Assembly: GCA_963693305.1 (NCBI GenBank)
Contig: OY855905.1
Span: 36,195,637-36,259,636, forward strand
DNA: 64,000 nucleotides
Direction of reading: 5' to 3'
Origin: Meandrina meandrites
Taxonomy: Eukaryota; Cnidaria; Anthozoa; Scleractinia; Meandrinidae
The translations under genes were made by a program, and so were the position numbers. Position 1 is the stretch's first letter. Every line of letters starts with the position of its first letter. The notes under the pieces were generated by a model that saw nothing but the letters and a program-made list of their open reading frames with translations, searched no databases and was not told the DNA's origin. Of this stretch, positions 46,940 through 57,583 are shown piece by piece.

Positions 46940-49900
46940 ATGTTCTGTTCAAAAGCCCCGCGAAGTTTACGGAACGAAGAAAACTGTTTATTGAGTAGTG
47001 TCGGTTGCTGGGGAAAAATTTCCCGTCTGAATAATAATGAGTGTAAAAAATACGGTTTCGATCTATGCGTAAGACATTTTGACGAGGAGAGGAAACAGAA
47101 ACAGAAACAGCAGCCTGGGTGCTGCTTCCCGAAAAGGTCGTTAGAAGATACATGCTCTGGGGTACAAACCAACTGTCCTCAGCGTTTGGTCTCCGTGTTT
47201 AAAGAGCCTGATACTGTCAAAACAGGTTATGGCAAAATTTGTCTTGGCCATTTGAAACAGGCGGATAGCGACGAGAGGATAACTGGCAACAAGTGTTACG
47301 TTTCTGCCAGAAAGGTGAGGGTTTTGCACTGATATTCCCAGTTCGCTTTTCTTTCCTTTGCAAGTAGGAAATTATTACTGTCATTTGTTTTAATAGCGAC
47401 AGCACTCTCGCGGCGAAAATGAAGCGAGCCCCACAAAGGTTTCCCCAAAGGATGTACCTAACTGGTGTGAGCTTCTTAAAAAGCTGGAAACACTTGAACA
47501 AGAAAATAAAGAGCTCATAGAAAAGAATTCACACCTGAATAACCATATTAAAGGTGTGTTTCATTTTTGTTTTTTAATGGCTTTATTGCATTAAAAGGGT
47601 TTTCTTATAAAAGTTGTTATTGTTTCAGGAAAGTTTAACTGTTATACAATTTTGCTTTTCTAAAATGGGACATTTCAAAATCCAGTTTCAAAGAAAACCC
47701 TGCTAAATAAAAGATCAATAGACAACAGAAATTAACTATTTCCCCAACATTTGCAGTAATAGAACAGAGCAACAAGGAAAAGCAAAACACGATTGATGAG
47801 CTCCAAGCTGACACCAAAAAGCTAGCAGAAAAAAATACAGTTAGTAAGTTAACTTAAACATAATTATTATAAAGGCCTTTTGCTGAAATAATATATTAAT
47901 GCACACACAATTTTCCCTACTTCTAATGAAGCTACATGCATAATCTTACAAATATGCTCTGACAGAGTATAACAAAAACAATGAATTTCAGGTAAACCTG
48001 CATTCAGTGAATTAGTGCACTGCTTTCATAAAGCACTGACGAGTCACTATATGAATGGTGGCCATCACTTATATAACCCAACCGAAATGGAGAAATTTTG
48101 TGAAATGCATGCACCAGGTTTATTCAATGAGGTCTACACCTCCATCCTCAATGAGTTAAAAGTAATGCCTAGAGCAAAACGGAGGGAGCTTCAACGAGTA
48201 AGGACAGTGGCATTAATGTACAGCTTCAGTTTTTATAGAAATCAGGTACTGGATACTTGTTCTCTTACAGCACTATAAGAATGCAATACAATTCATTACT
48301 GTAAGATCCTTTTTTTTAACATTGACAATACACTCTACTAAAAATATTATATTTTTGCTTCTTATTCCAGCCTTTTTTTGAACTTCTAAAGACATATAAA
48401 AATAAACCTTAATCCACTTCACTGCTCTTGCATGTAATAAATCGACTAGGTTTCTTTATTAATGCCTACCCACCAGTCTACCCACCCCTTTCCAAAGCTG
48501 AATGGGGGCACCACTGGCTGACTGGGTAGAAAGGGGAGGGGGTACTTCCTCAAAAGGAAAATAGCCATTATCATTCAATAAAACATGCTTGTACACTAAG
48601 ACACAAAGCTTATTTCTAGAAAATTTGCCCAATGCAAAAAGCAAATAGCCTGAATCTCAAAATGTGTGGTGCAAGTTACAATTCACTGATGTCAGGGATG
48701 GTCATGGGATATAGCTGCCACCCAAAAACTCTTCGCAACTATGAAAAATCATTGCAGAGGCTAACAAGCAAGAGACAAAGAAGAGAATCTTGGAAGCTGT
48801 GACAGTAAGAATACTTATTTCAGTTAATCATTAAAATTCTTTAGTTTCCCTTTTCGAGTCTATAACTGAATTAATGCAAATGTAACATGAAGATGGTAAA
48901 TTTTAAGCTCATTAAATAAATGATTAAGATGAAATGACCATTAATTTTGCTGCGAGCATGGGACAAAGCAAAAACCTGAGTCCCCTAAGGGTTAAAATTG
49001 ATGGCTTCCAGATACTGGTTGGGTGCTCTAACCACTGAGCTACAAGAAACACTTGGCGAGCAAGGGCATTTACTAGGTTCATATGTGACACGCACCCTGC
49101 ATACTGCATGGTGCTGTCACATATGAACAAAGTAAACAGCCTTGTTTGGAACGTTATCTGTGATGACATGGATTTGATCACTGCCTGGGACTTTGATTAG
49201 GCTTTGTTCCACACTCATAACAAATGGTCATTTTATTTTTATCCAAGTTATAACATATTCAGGTGTTCAACAAACTGAGATTTTTGTCTACTCAACCCTG
49301 GAGTTAAAGCAGGAGAGAAAAATACCAGCAACTTTCTTCGGATTGAATTACAGTTTATTCAACTTTTCCACTACAGGCTCCACCGGACAGTCCCAGTTAC
49401 CATGAAAAATGGTGCAGTAAAACAGTGCAGAGGAGGAGTAGATGTGAACTCAATTCTGGACAAATTTTCTTCCACGCTACACTACTTCCTTGTGTCAAGC
49501 TACCTTACTACATTGCCAACAGACTACAGTAGATTGGACATGACCAACATAAGGCAAAGCTGTGAAAATCTAAGGTTAAAGAAAAAAATGATAATGTCAA
49601 ATAATTCAGTATTATTTGACTCCAACACCCGCGTACAAACCAACTGTAATATAATAATAATAATGCTAATATGATCTCACTGACTTTGTTTTTATTTTCC
49701 TGCTTGGCCAAATAAACTTTTTCTTGGTTAAACATTTCTGAATTTGCTAGAAATAATAAAAGCAAACATTGCAGCACTTGACTGTACAGTAATTTTTACA
49801 GTAATATAAAATCCAAAAACAGGAAGAAACGACTTTGCTGATAATAAAAAATGGAATGTCCCAATGTAAATATACTTCATTAGCTTTACATACGACCACA

Positions 49901-50208
49901 AGCTCTAGTCGCTCAAGTTATTGAAGGATTGTACTGACCTGTTATACTGACGAGGTGTCTTGATTTCAATACTTTTTTTTAGGTATCTGGCAGGTGAAAA
50001 CGATGACATCTCGACGCCGCCGAAGAAGACGATGGCACCGACGACCAGGATGATGAAACCGACGATGAAGAGAACGAGTCAAAATTCGGTGAAAAGAAAT
50101 TCAAAGAACGAATTATTAAGATACAGGAGAAAGCTGTTCTCCGATTCTCAGCATTGCCTCATCGAGACAATAGGCTGATCAACAGATCAGACAAGAAGAC
50201 CACGTAAA
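46940..50208 (+). pseudogene. transposon-borne multi-exon gene, zinc-finger plus coiled coil, apparently decayed
   Basis: Clean exons: 46940-47314, 47397-47553, 47757-47843, 47992-48245, 48620-48798, in a continuous frame. Exon 1 has two C-x2-H units (LCVRHF, ICLGHL) resembling C2CH DNA-binding fingers. Exons 2-3 are a coiled coil (LKKLETLEQENKELIEKNSH). Exon 4 has HCFHKALTSHYMNGGHHLY. In exon 5 the frame ends at TGA 48796-48798, while an out-of-frame stretch just before (EANKQETKKRILEAVT) looks more protein-like, suggesting a small indel. Further exon-like pieces: 49377-49573 and 49983-50208; the latter ends in an acidic-basic tail that lies in a different frame from its 5' part. No DDE/D catalytic core recognised. 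Probably a broken or deleted transposase-like gene. Confidence 0.5.
48950..49150 (-). mobile_element. tRNA-derived SINE fragment inside the transposon
   Basis: The minus strand has TAGCTCAGTGGTTAGAGC (A box, 49024-49041), then a degraded body. Next to it is an inverted repeat TTCATATGTGACA..CACC / GGTGC..TGTCACATATGAA (49077-49130). Confidence 0.5.
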
Positions 50209-50522
50209 CAACGGCACACTCCGGCTGAAGACATGTGGAACTCCAAGAACGCCTGAGTGACGACTAAAAACGGCTTCTTTGGAAGCCACTCAATATGCAA
50301 AAGTCAATGACCAATAAACAGGGCATCCTTCTTCATAAAATCGATCGTAGGTTGTTTGTAAGATCAGTGAGATCCAGCATCTTTGCGTATTCACGCAACT
50401 TGCCCCGTGCACGTCCGCCATATTTTTATCAAAAAATATTAAAACACGCGCAGGCGCATTACTGTTAAGCAGCGTCCATTGCGTCATTTTGCTCAGCCAA
50501 TCAGCGGTTTTTCCGCCTTGTC

Positions 50523-50930
50523 GGCCGTGCAAGTACAGGGTACCGATGTCTAACAATTTTCATGAAATTAAATTTTCTTTATATAATATACATTAATTTC
50601 ATGATTACATTTTTTTTAATCATTCGCATTCGATTATCCAGCCGTTGGCATTTATGTGTGAGTTTCTCGTTTTCGACCCGGATTTGTCTAGTATAGAAGT
50701 GCGTAAATAGATTACTGTAGCTCTGACTGTGGTTCCGTCCACACGTATCCGTTTTTATTTAAAAACAGAAGTTTTCCCGTTTTTTAAGAAATTTGCGTCC
50801 ACGTGCATCGCTTTCGAATCGTTTTCGCCCATCCACACGCCGTATATGTTACTGTTTGAAAACGGATATTGTCAGGTTGTCAGGGGGTTTTATACGGATT
50901 GGCGTGTAGCGAAAGTTTATCTTAAAGGTA
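50523..50930. other. continuation of the lectin-gene 3' flank beyond the transposon
   Basis: Resumes with GGCCGTGCAAGTACAGGGTA and matches 54206 onward and 59001 onward in part (CAATTTTCATGAAATTAAA, ATTACTGTAGCTCTGACT against ATTACTGCAGCTGTGACT). Noncoding. Confidence 0.5.
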
Positions 50931-51002
50931 CTTTACGGTAATCATTACCATGATCATCTTTACTCTATTATGGGGTAGTAATATAATTCCCAAAAATATT
51001 GA

Positions 51003-52471
51003 CTTAAAAGGTGGCCCGCGGCTATTTTTGGGAACGCATGTTCTTTTCTAAATCGAATTTTGCTCATGTAAACGTTAACCAATTTCTCTGATTTTGGCAA
51101 TGGAAATAATTTTATAAAGCTTTGAATTTTAGGGCGAACAAAATAAACGATCACGAGATTATAGCGATTTTGAAAATCAATTTGTGTAAAAAAACAAAAA
51201 CAAAACGCGAATGTGACATGTGGGGTGGCATGTTGATTTCCAGGTGCTCAATAATCTTGGGAATGCGGCAAGTTTGAATAATTTACTGTAACACGAGGGT
51301 TTCGAAGCGCTTCAAAATGGAAGACGGGAAGTAGCTATCTTGGCGAGCCAAATTCGACGACTTTCATCGAGATTAGACACACGAAATTAGATAAAGCCGT
51401 TTCCATATATGCTGTTTTTTCTCATACTTAAAAATAAAAGAAAAAAAATAGATAGATTTTTTTGAATTCGAAAAAAAATAAGATTTGAAAATTTATTTAC
51501 GCACCGTGAACCTCTTCTGCTTTATTTGTTGACAACTTGCTAGGAGTGTCCGATTTTTCCAGGATTTTCAGCAACGTTTTAGATGGCATTAAGCTTTCAA
51601 ATAATCCATGAGATCTTAGCATTTCTTAAGCGTCGTTGTAACAGCTCCCAAAAATACACAAGCATAACTTTTTTGAAGCAAAAATCTAACAGTCAACTGT
51701 GCAGCAATTTCTACCCAGCCGATTTCGTTCAAACTTGCTCACATTAAAACTTGGATAATTTGAACTTGTTGACATTAATTAGAAAAAAAATCTATCGTCG
51801 CGTTTGGAAAATATTCGCGGTTCTTTTTTCATAAATGAGGGTCGTACAGGGGTATTCTCGTGACGCGTGATTAGCTGATTTTATTTTCCGTGAAACGTGA
51901 ATTTAATAAATTTATTCTTCGTGACCCGTGACCAGAAGGTTTTGCGTGACACGTGAAGAGCTTGAATTAATAACCGATAATCGTGATTTCACCACTTTAT
52001 TGACTTTATTTTGCGTGATTTTGAGACGCGAGACCTCAAATGTGATCTCCGTATAATTATCGTAACGTCAAACACTCTTTGTAGAGTAAGAACAGGACAA
52101 AAGAGTATGTTTCTTTCTTATTTTCGTAATTTCTTAATCAATTTTGATTTCTTCAAACACTATTTGTAGCGTAAGAACAGGATAAAAGAGTACTTATTTT
52201 CGTGATTCGGGAAAATGAAATTTCAATATCCGTGATCCGTGATTCGCTATTTTTTTCGTCCGTGAATCGTGCCAGAGACCCCCCCTGTACGACCCTCATA
52301 AATATATTTTGTCAAAAGCGCTCATATCTCGTGATCGTTTGCTTTATGAAATTTAAACATTTGTTATTTCGATTGCCAAAAATCAGAAAAATCGGTTGAG
52401 GTTTAAATGCCCAAAATTCGATTTGAAAAAGATCACCTCCGTTCCCAGAAATAGCCGCGGGCCTCCTGAAG
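51003..52471. mobile_element. 1.5-kb foldback element with a nested MITE
   Basis: Arms 51003-51170 and 52310-52471 are imperfect inverses sharing GGCCCGCGGCTATTT, GAATTTTG, TCTGATTTT, GGCAAT and CGATCACGAGAT. The MITE at 51837-52297 lies between them. No transposase ORF. Confidence 0.6.
51837..52297. mobile_element. 461-bp MITE with CGTGA-rich interior
   Basis: Ends GAGGGTCGTACAGGGG and the inverse CCCCTGTACGACCCTC; ATAAAT flanks both (51831-51836, 52298-52303). The interior is made of degenerate CGTGAAACGTGA-like repeats and two direct copies of a roughly 40-bp block (52066-52107, 52154-52192) containing GTAAGAACAGGA. Confidence 0.7.
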
Positions 52472-53100
52472 TACAGTGCAACTTTTACAGGCATGACGAA
52501 CTCGCATACAGCCATTTTACCAGTAAATATATTAAGGGGTTGCACTGTAAAGCTATATGCTAACTTCAGTGTCATAATTTCTAGAATTTTTCAAGGGTTG
52601 TTAGCAAGATAATTGATGGTGTATTTGAAACCAAACTGGAAATGTACTTTCACATTAAAATAATTCAATGTAATAGTTGCCAACAAAGGCAATAAAAATT
52701 GTGATTGCGGGAAATAAATGTGTGATTTTTTTCATTCATTTTATATGTTGTTCTGAGCAACCATCCAATTTATGAATTACGGTCCGTGAACCTCAGTCTC
52801 CTTAAGGACATCTCTCTATTACAGACAGTTCACCTGGTCCGAAAGAGACAAAAATTCATATTAACTTTGCCTCTAAAATACGGACACTCTTACCCTTTTA
52901 TGTCCATATTAAAGAGATTTGAATGTTATGATAAGTCCTTGGTTTATAGACTGAGCTCACTGCAATATTGCATGTTATGCTCGACTACAACTTGCCCTAA
53001 GAGACTCTGCGTTACAAGTATCTTAAAAAAAGGGAAGAGCGTGTTTTGCCCAGTAAAACTTGTTTTTATTCTAAGCGAATCAGTTAATTGGCTTTCTTTG

Positions 53101-53788
53101 TAAAAATAGTTAAAGTTCAATTGAGGCCTTACACTACTGTAAAATGGTATTAAAGTCCTTTAAAATCCAAGCTTTCGCCGATCTACGGCATCATCAGGGA
53201 TAAGAAATAGTATATTCCGCATGAGGCTTATATATAGATGTAAAGTAAAAACGTGTGAAAAGCGAGAGAATGTGGGAGTAAATGCAGGAGCTAAATAATA
53301 ACAAGATATAAATATGAATAAAAATGAATGATATGATGTAATAAGCGAGTGTCAAAGTAGGAAGAGTCTCTAGATGTATTAAAATAATAAATAATTATGC
53401 AAATCTACGACTGTTCGAAGCGTTCTACATACGAAAATACAAACCTGCCCTCAACTCCCGAGAAGAATGCAGCGAATTCGCGGACCTTTTATTCTAATAA
53501 TTATTTTAATACATCTAGAGACTCTTCGTACTTTGACACTCGCTTATTAGACCATATCATTCATTTTTATTCATATTTATATCTTGTTATTATTTAGCTC
53601 ATGCATTTACTCCCACATTCTCTCGCTTTTCACACGTTTTTACTTTACATCTATATATAAGCCTCATGCGGAATATATTTTTTCTTATCCCTGATGATGC
53701 CGTAGATCGGCGAAAGCTTGGATTTTAAAGGACTTTAATACCATTTTACAGTAGTGTAAGGCCTCAATTGAACTTTAACTACTTTTAT
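53101..53788. repeat. 688-bp inverted repeat with hammerhead-like motifs in both arms
   Basis: Arms of about 290 bp (53101-53393 and 53494-53788) are almost identical inverses around a roughly 100-bp spacer. Each arm contains CTGATGA..GAAA. The structure resembles a head-to-head pair of Penelope-like terminal repeats. No reverse-transcriptase ORF is seen. Confidence 0.8.
53685..53725 (+). ncRNA. hammerhead-ribozyme-like motif (mirror copy on the minus strand at 53164-53208)
   Basis: CTGATGA (53691-53697), T, hairpin GCCG-TAGAT-CGGC (53699-53711), GAA (53712-53714), palindrome AGCT (53715-53718), T17 (53719). Stem I is ATCC (53687-53690) with GGAT (53720-53723). All conserved core positions of a type I hammerhead are present, with a loopless stem III and one extra base before stem II; predicted cleavage after 53719. 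Stem III palindromes imply dimer action, as described for Penelope-like elements. Confidence 0.55.
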
Positions 53789-54199
53789 TTAAAATGCTGC
53801 TGAAGGTCCGCTAGATGTGCGCTAGATGTTTGCCCTGGGTTTCTAACAAGACACTTATTCGCGTTTATTAGCAGCCTCCTCTTGCTCTTTCTCCTCTCAC
53901 CCACCCAGTTTTTCACACAATGCCTTTTTGTACTGGTGGGCGAAGTTTGTTGCTACACTTTTGCTTGTTCGGTTATTTCAATTGTTTCTGATCTTTCTGA
54001 TTTGCAAGAAATTTCCATACCCAATGAAAAGCCGTATAAAGGTGTCTAGGTGTGTTTTGTTACTAAAGCGCAGAATTAATAAACTTTACTGATAAGATAC
54101 TTCAAAAGAGACTTATGATGGCCAAATGTAAAAGTGCTTAAAAAGTCTGCGTCGAGCCAAGGCGATATGGGCCAATACCACCGGAACTTATCCCGGTTT

Positions 54200-54430
54200 C
54201 TTTGGCTGTGCAAATACAGGGTTCTGATGTTAAATATTTTTTCTAAGAATTTAATTAAATGCTAACTTTAATGATTGTATCAGTTTTAAAATAAATCGGA
54301 CACTATGCAGCTTTACCCTTACTTCCCTTTATTCTATTTTTTCAGTTCTTTTAACAGAATAGCGTTTTTAGTCAGTACATTGGTGGGTAAACAAATTACC
54401 GGGGGACTAGAAAGGAGTCTTGACGTTTAA
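54200..54430 (+). repeat. further copy of the lectin-gene 3' flank
   Basis: GGCTGTGCAAATACAGGGTT followed by a roughly 200-bp stretch ending AGTACATTGGTGGGTAAACA matches 50523 onward and 59001-59225 (AGTACATTGGTGGGTCAATA). It has no transposon at GGCTGTGCA, so it serves as an empty site. Noncoding. Confidence 0.6.
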
Positions 54431-55560
54431 TTTCTTCATTTTTGGAGTGAAGCTACAGTTTAAATCTAACTAAGTTAATCGTAATCAGTGCCGTAATTGT
54501 CTTTTCTCTTATCAGATATTGACTTAACCATGCAGCGATTTTACCGATTAAACTGGCAGCATCTTTGCCAGTAAAGATGACAATATGCGCCTGATACAAC
54601 GAAAGAAAAAAATTCTGATAGTCAAGCGAGTTTAGTTCCTTAAATCAGGGTTGCATTTTATTGCTATTGACTAAATACAAGGACAAAACTTTCAGAATTT
54701 TCAATACGTACTATTATGATATGAGGGGTTCGGAATATCCCGCATCCCGATAATTTTTAGCAGAATCCCTTTAAATTCTCCCTATCATTCAAGGTACTGC
54801 AGATGAGGTTATCGGACTAAAATATCCGGGTAAGACAACTAGGGTATCAACTAGGGTATCAGGGATGGCACATATTTCTGGTGATATGTTACCATGTTCA
54901 AGTCTGCCGTAGTGTTCTTTTAAAGACGAAGCCTTGCTACACCTTTGTCTCTATATAGTTGGAGAATAGGTACTGAAGATAACAGGCGAATCTTAATTAA
55001 TTTTACGGTTGACGTGTATACCATTCACCGTAAATTGAAAGATGCAGATTACGTGGAACAGGATTGCTACAGGTCAGGAAATGATCAGGGAAGATAACAA
55101 TTTTTGACGGTCAAGGAAAATTCAGGTTATTTTACTTAAACTTGAATAAGGAAAAGTTGAAATTAATACATACCATTGATAGTTGGAAGAAAAAATTCAC
55201 GTCTATGTCATCTAAGCGATGTTTATTCTTTGAAAGCGGAGGCTGGAGGGCGCGACTATATCTGACATTTTTTTATATATTATATGCTCAAGGATAGTTT
55301 ATTTTTATCAGGGAAAAGCCAGGGAATTTTGGACAAAAATGTCTGTGGCAACGATATGGGATATCAGGTTCCGGGTCAATCGCTTGTAGGTACTATAGTA
55401 TATAATTTATAACTCTGAATGCTGAGTTCTTTGGCTTGTTGATCGATCAATTCCAAATGCCTACTATATCTGAAGGCTAAATAAATTCAGGTCCTTGCTC
55501 TGAGGTTTCTCATATCATTTATAAGTAAATTGTAGAGGACTTCAGTTTATCAAAATCAGT
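54430..55560. other. spacer, nothing recognised
   Basis: No ORF, domain or clear repeat seen. Confidence 0.4.
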
Positions 55561-55568
55561 AGAGTTCA

Positions 55569-55959
55569 TTAAAGGGACACTGTCACGGACATTTTTTGGC
55601 TTTTTCAGTAAAACGGCACCAAAATTACGACTAAGTACTTTCAGCCATGCAGGAAATGCTCCTAGAACGTAAAGGGAAGGATATCTAGCAAATTGTTTAA
55701 AGAATAGTGTGATTGTAAATAGTTTTCATCAATTTTTCCAAACCACAAGGGTAGAACTTGAAAAAGTCAGGCTGACTTTTTCAAGTTGAGATCTAAAGCT
55801 CCCGATGGTATCACGGTAATATCACTCTGTATTTAGCTTCAGTACACTGGTATAGTATTTTTAAGAAAGCTTGACCACTGTTGATAGGTTTCCAGTGGTG
55901 TAAACATATCTTTGGGCTGTTGAATTTTTGAGGTTATGCTCGTGACAGTACCCCTTTAA
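55569..55959. mobile_element. 391-bp TTAA-flanked MITE, full copy
   Basis: TTAA-AGGGACACTGTCACG on the left, inverse CGTGACAGTACCCCT-TTAA on the right; central palindrome CTTGAAAAAGTCAGCCT-like (AAAAAGTCAG-GCTGACTTTTT). The copy at 30021-30366 is truncated; 13693-14082 is a diverged relative of the same length. Confidence 0.7.
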
Positions 55960-56504
55960 TGAACAGCATCAACTACAATAGTAACAATATACTGCTCGCT
56001 TATTCAATCATGGTTCTTAAAACATGAATGTTTGCACTACGAAATGTGCTCCTTGTTAAATTACTTCAAATTAGTTTACCCCCAAAATACTTCCAATTAT
56101 AATGTCAAACATGGAATACTGCACATCTATTTTCTTCGAGGCATTTTATAGCTTTTAATGCAATGCAAAATGCTCAATTGCTTCTGTGTTTTGAATTTTA
56201 AAACGACAAGAACCTCACTGATTTTCGCGACTACAGAAGACAACTTCTTTGCATGCCTGATTAGTGATAGTCTGTGAACTCGGCAATCTGATTTGCAAGT
56301 GCCCCCTTTACAGTTCGTACTGCTGGGCCTGGTTATGAGAGTGTTCTTGTGGTTGGACGCTTACGGGAAACACAAAACAAAATTTCTGACCTTGAAAGTG
56401 CTCGCGTTCGCTTAAGAAATTTGAACAGTGATCGCTTAAGGCGGGGGTTCACGTAAATTTAAATTCAATTTTAAGTGGTTTGAAGAAGGCATAAAAGAAA
56501 GAAA

Positions 56505-56630
56505 AATGTCTTATGGTCACCAACATAGACCTCTAGAACCCTTCACATCCGGGTTTTCGAGGTGTCCATCGTGACGCTCTGCATAAGAACCTAGACCACA
56601 AGTCACCATACACGAATGGAAGGTTGACAG
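56505..56630 (+). pseudogene. relic of an O-methyltransferase
   Basis: ACATCCGGGTTTTCGAGGTG..ATCGTGACGCTCTGCA matches copy 2 around 32878-32918 (ACATCCGGGATTTCGAGGTA..ATCATGACGCTTTGCA), the region coding for LHPGFRGIH. The flanking CACCAACATAGACC fits the preceding NHNVTETG codons in decayed form. Only about 100 bp is recognisable and the frame is lost. Confidence 0.55.
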
Positions 56631-57237
56631 TAAGGGTGGTTTTGATTTCAAATTCTATGAAATTTAAGCAATTTATTGTTAAAGCAAAATTATATGACTG
56701 TATCTTTTTCCTGCCAATCAAAGACCCGCCCTCCCCTCTCGCTCCGAAAGACGGATCTAAATGTTTGCGCTCTAATTACTTTGTTTGTCACATCTTCCTA
56801 TGCCAAAATCATGAAATGACTTAAATGGTTCTGTATGTAATCCACGTTCGCCCTCTTTGTTATTATTTGGAATATGTCGACAAGGAACACAAAATCTTGT
56901 AACACACGCGTTCTCTCGAGCCCTAAAACACACGAGAAGGAACTGATTGCCCACACAAAGCGTGTGAATCTAACAACTGGCCTCTGTAATAAAAATATTC
57001 TGTAAAAAAAAAATGATTTGTAAAAGGTTTGGTGCTTTTTTCTTGTTAATAAGGTCTTATGGATTCGTAGATTCTCCCCAGCTCCTACTCAAAAAGGTAT
57101 GAGGAGAACATATTTTGGTCCATTGCAGCGGGAGGTGATTAATAGGACTGGTCTGAAACAGCCTTTAGAAGTGTTCTTGATACTTGATGCAGAAAAGTTG
57201 AAACGCTCGTTATTGTCGTTTGTAGTCTGTCTGCAAA

Positions 57238-57544
57238 ATGATGGTGCTGCCAGGTGCTTCACTGTTAGATGAGCTTTTAGTTTTGTTCAAACTCATGCCT
57301 ATGGCTCAAGGTAGGTTCTGAACAGCATTTTGATTTAAATTGCTTGAATTAAAGGCAACGTTCGTAGGAGATTCGATTTGATCAGGCGTACATTGCAGGA
57401 CAATTGCACCAGGGGGGTTACTAAGACGAATTTCAGTTTAAAGGTTGCAATGTTTTACAACTGCATGATGACTTATCCAGACTTTCTTCATTGCAAAACT
57501 CTGCAATACCCTCGTGTATTTTCTAGTTCTAGAAATGTACGTGT

Positions 57545-57583
<39 letters not shown>

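Larger units (their letters stand above)
46074..50522 (+). mobile_element. 4.45-kb DNA transposon (Mutator-like by 9-bp target duplication)
   Basis: Terminal repeats GACAAGGCGGAAAAACC and their inverse GGTTTTTCCGCCTTGTC are flanked by identical 9-bp GGCCGTGCA at 46065-46073 and 50523-50531. Beyond 17 bp the ends diverge, but both carry ATGGCGGACG subterminally. The 9-bp duplication points to the MULE superfamily, although other groups also give 8-9 bp. It holds a multi-exon zinc-finger/coiled-coil gene (next entry) and a SINE fragment. It interrupts sequence paralogous to 54206-54400 and 58880-59235, where the empty site is visible. Confidence 0.75.
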
